Assembly: GCA_029747015.1 (NCBI GenBank)
Contig: JAKOGI010000433.1
Span: forward strand, 278,001 to 342,000
Length of the DNA: 64,000 nucleotides
Source of the DNA: Carnegiea gigantea
Lineage: Eukaryota; Streptophyta; Magnoliopsida; Caryophyllales; Cactaceae
Reading direction: 5' to 3'
Shown here: one piece after another, positions 61,017 to 64,000 of the stretch
Position numbering within the stretch: position 1 is the first letter of the stretch
Layout: the number at the start of each line of letters is the position of its first letter
Program-made: the position numbers and the translations under genes
Notes under the pieces: generated by a model
Told to the model about the DNA's origin: nothing
Databases searched by the model: none
What the model saw: the letters and a program-made list of their open reading frames with translations, nothing else

Positions 61017-61690
61017 TTGAATGAATTTCCTTCTCAATGTGTTGATCATTGTTTTGAGAAATGGGAAATTTTTCAAGTGATCTTTGAGGGTTTTAATGAT
61101 GAATATCGGGGTCATGTTGAGACTGTGTACCTCGAAGGTTTGAGATATTTGTTCATTAAGACTCCTGATGAAGTTTGGAATTTCTTTGAATATTTGGCTC
61201 ACGATACGTGGAGTATAAAAATGCTAAAGAGGCTTTTAGTCATCCTATTCTTGACTGTTATATGATGCATGCTACGCCTTTAGATCAGGGTCAGTTTGAT
61301 GGTATGTCTTATGAGCACTCTCATACTCCATGTGCTCCCATTTCATGTAATTATTGTTATTCCTTTAACTATGATGTTGACACTTGTCCATTGCTTGGTA
61401 GAACACATAGATTAGAGATAATGGCTGCCTTTAATAGGAAAATTTATTTGCAGAGTTTACTCAATATTGACCTTAGTTTAGGCTCTCCTACACCTGAGGC
61501 TAGGTCTTGCAATAACTTTGATGTTAGAAGTGAGACACCGATTCCATTAGGGCATGATCATTATGATCATATGCCTTGTGATGACCTCGAGGTTTCGAAT
61601 AATCACTCATCTCCTTTTGTAGTTACAACCTCCCCAGAGTTTAGCACAATTAGTGACCACCCCGAGGGCAGTCTGATCGATCATGACTCG
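61017..61690 (+). pseudogene. Degenerate gag of family-4 element (right)
   Basis: Frames 61017-61265 (FFEYLAHDTW) and 61208-61720 (CCHC knuckle CNYCYSFNYDVDTC, in which the His is changed to Tyr) overlap with the same one-base offset as in the left copy. Coding similarity ends at 61690, where a Tekay-like LTR remnant begins. The leader 60740-61016 is AT-rich and noncoding. Confidence 0.65.
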
Positions 61691-61749
61691 TGTAATGCCC
61701 CCAAATTTCTAATTACTTGATTCATATATAACCGTAACAGAAGACTTAA
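61691..61749 (-). repeat. 59-bp end of a Tekay-like LTR (partner of 2847-2906)
   Basis: Begins TGTAATGCCCCC, the inverted 3' end of a Tekay-like LTR, and matches the left arm until 61749. There a second LTR starts. Confidence 0.6.
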
Positions 61750-64000
61750 TTGTAACACCCCCAAATTAAACATGTTTCACTGTTTGTATTCTTCTTCATA
61801 AATTCTTTAATTATAACTGATAAACCCAATGATTGAGGCGTTACCACCGTCCAAATGACAAGGCTTGTAGTATGTGTACTAAAAATAAGATAGTCAAGCA
61901 TAACCTCAACATTCACACACGATCAACCATTTACAATCAAGTGTTAACCAACGCGAGGCTTATAAACCATAATAAAATAATTCACCATATAATCTTTATC
62001 TTCATCCAATGAAGAATTCAAAATACAGCTTCAAGTATGGGTTCACTACATCACTGTTGATCCATCCAGGTTTCCTTGATCGACTTATTATCTTCAGCTG
62101 GGTTGCCAGCATGAGGGCAGTTCTTTGGGCATTTGCCTAAAACAAAGCATGAAAAACATTTCGAACTGTAAGCCGAAGCTCAGTATATGCATTCTTGAAT
62201 TGTTAAATGATATCTGAATAATTTGTTTGGGCGGCCGCTTTGCAATTCTTTTTAAGTTATAACAGTGAATGAGCTAAATGGAAAACTGTACTGCTAATTA
62301 TTATCTGATAGTGAACCCCTTGATACTGCTACGATCTACGGATAGGTGTACACCTGCCATGCCGATCGGGGGCTTGGAATGAAGCCGCGCAGGTAACCGA
62401 AGGGCGAATACCCTATAGGTGATAACTGATGGGGTCACTAATTAACTGATAAATCACTGTGCAAACTGATTTGTTGATGTACTTATCAAAACATGATAAC
62501 GTTGATAAATACACTCTGATTTCTAAAGATACAGGCAATAGAGGTACCTGAAGTCTTTAAAATGATATTTTACTTAATAATACATATGCACAAAGGAAAA
62601 TAATAGACTAGGCCCCAACTCTATTTAAGAGATGCCATTATAGATAAATGTAGTTAGTAAATCATATTCACTGACATAATTTGCAACTTTAACGAAAATT
62701 GATTAATTAAAAAGACTTCTACAATCCCAACAATTCAATATAAGGTAAGTTAAACCAAAATGACCTGAAAAATAAATCAGTTAGGGTTATTGAACTTGAA
62801 ATACAACAAACTAATACAAAATAAACCAATTGGAATGATTGAGCTGCTAATAAAAAGGTTTCAATTGATATAAATGAAATATGGGTTTCTGATATTTCTG
62901 AAATGGATAATGGAAAGTGTAATGCTTCAGAAATGGATAATAGAATGTGTAATGATTCTAAAATGGATAATAGAATGTTTAATTCCATGAGGGGTGTTGT
63001 GAGGTTCATAAAGGCTCAAATAACCTCCGTTTGATCCATTAAGTATTGATTCCTTTCTTCAGATAATACTGTTTGATAGTCTACTTTAGAAAATCCATAT
63101 CTTTTAGTTCCGACCTCCAATTGAGATATAAAACCCCAATACAGAAAGCTCATAATGTTCACTAAAAATTTCATTTAAGACACCAGGTATGATTCTCATA
63201 GTAAGGTCCCTAAAACTAGGGTAGAACACAAACATGCACAATTTCAGTTCAATCTGCGTAGTCATAGGAAAACGACCATAACTTTTTCCATAGAACTCAG
63301 ATTATGGCGATTCAAAGGGCATTTGAAAGATAACTCATTTAGCTATCCACACACCAAAATGTAAAAGTTTTCAATGACCCAATCAATACCAGTTTTTCCG
63401 TAAATTCCGCTGTTCATAAATGCTCCTAGTTTCAATGTATTCTGCGTAGTCTTCAGTAAATTGGTCATAACTTTGTCCACACAGCTCAACATTGAGTAAT
63501 TCCATAGCCCATTGGAAGCTAACATCATGCTGTAGATATCCGCTAAAAATCACAAGTTTTGGATGGGCTGATCAATACCAGTTTATTCCCAAATTCACCC
63601 CATTTTGGGTCTGTTTATAGCATAACATCACTTATTTACAAGCTTTTCTTGACATAATCCCCCACTAAAATCACTCTTTACTCATCCAAAACCACACCAA
63701 CATTATCATAATCATTTATGATGATAAAGATTACCAAATCAAATACAAAATAATTCAAATCCATCACTTCAAACTTAAACTAGCATGATCATGATCAATC
63801 TCAACTCCCACATGCTTTTATGCTTAATCAACACCTAAACACTTCAAAGATAGCTCTTATTCTTATCAAAATAGCATGATCAACAATAAAAACCAATGAT
63901 AACAAGAATCAAAAATAAAAATCAGCATGACAGGGATTGAAGTTTACTCACTTTGTGCTTGTAAAAGAAGGTGTGAATGATGCTTGAAGGATGAGGGGAT
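61750..64000 (-). repeat. Tekay-like LTR in minus orientation (cut by window edge)
   Basis: Begins TGTAACACCCCC and, on the minus strand, is collinear with the LTR at 39492-42181: the 'ggacggtggtaacgcc' block, the 'caggtgtacacctatcc' block near 62345, and the 'cacaaagtgagtaaac' block near 63945, which lies about 650 bp from that LTR's start. It interrupts the 59-bp LTR remnant. No gene is seen; frames such as 62719-63009 are chance. Confidence 0.7.

Larger units (their letters stand above)
32145..61749. repeat. Right arm of the giant inverted repeat (palindrome)
   Basis: Reverse-complement partner of 2847-30956, including every internal junction between nested elements. It contains a private Tekay-like insertion (39492-50290). 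At 61750 a second Tekay-like LTR in minus orientation cuts through the partner of the LTR at 2115-2906, so further homology may continue beyond the window. Confidence 0.93.

Overview
This is plant nuclear DNA, most likely intergenic or pericentromeric heterochromatin of a eudicot. It is AT-rich and made almost entirely of decayed transposable elements: Ty3/gypsy retrotransposons of the Athila and chromovirus (Tekay/Del-like) types, plus a CACTA (En/Spm) DNA transposon. I found no host gene, tRNA, rRNA or CRISPR array. The species cannot be named from the sequence alone.

The dominant structure is a giant imperfect palindrome. The left arm (2847-30956) and the right arm (32145-61749) are inverted copies of one mosaic of nested elements. 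Without the later insertions each arm holds about 18.7 kb of homologous sequence. Two by-eye samples (about 400 and 250 bp) give roughly 7% divergence. The 1188-bp spacer (30957-32144) belongs to the left CACTA copy only, so the centre is asymmetric, as expected from a fold-back or template-switch event inside that transposon. Each arm later received its own retrotransposon. A young Athila-type element (9941-19390, TSD ATACT, LTRs about 99% alike by eye) interrupts the left arm. An older Tekay-like element (39492-50290, TSD CTAAG/CCAAG) interrupts the right arm. The opposite arm shows the empty site in both cases.

Layout, left to right: family-2 Athila-type LTR pieces (1-2114); a truncated Tekay-like LTR (2115-2906); then the left arm: family-4 gag and LTR (minus), family-2 protease, env-like and 3' region (plus) with the young family-1 Athila inserted, family-3 element (minus), an unexplained 0.5-kb block with a small ORF, an (AT)n tract, a family-2 LTR, and the CACTA 5' half. 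The spacer follows, then the same order mirrored through the right arm with the Tekay element inserted. The right edge is another Tekay-like LTR in minus orientation, cut by the window end.

All four Athila-type families share the junction 'LTR-CA, agttttTGGCGCC-like' (a tRNA-Asp-type primer site, degraded in family 3). None shows reverse transcriptase or integrase in this window. They carry gag (with or without protease) and, in families 1 and 2, a second env-position ORF. They are therefore non-autonomous and would have needed enzymes from elsewhere. The only long intact reading frame in the window is the 574-codon env-position ORF of the young element (14586-16310). The most unusual noncoding signals are a set of GC-rich GGCACG...CGTGCC hairpins present in both the LTR and the inter-ORF region of that element, and a separate stem-loop conserved between two diverged families.
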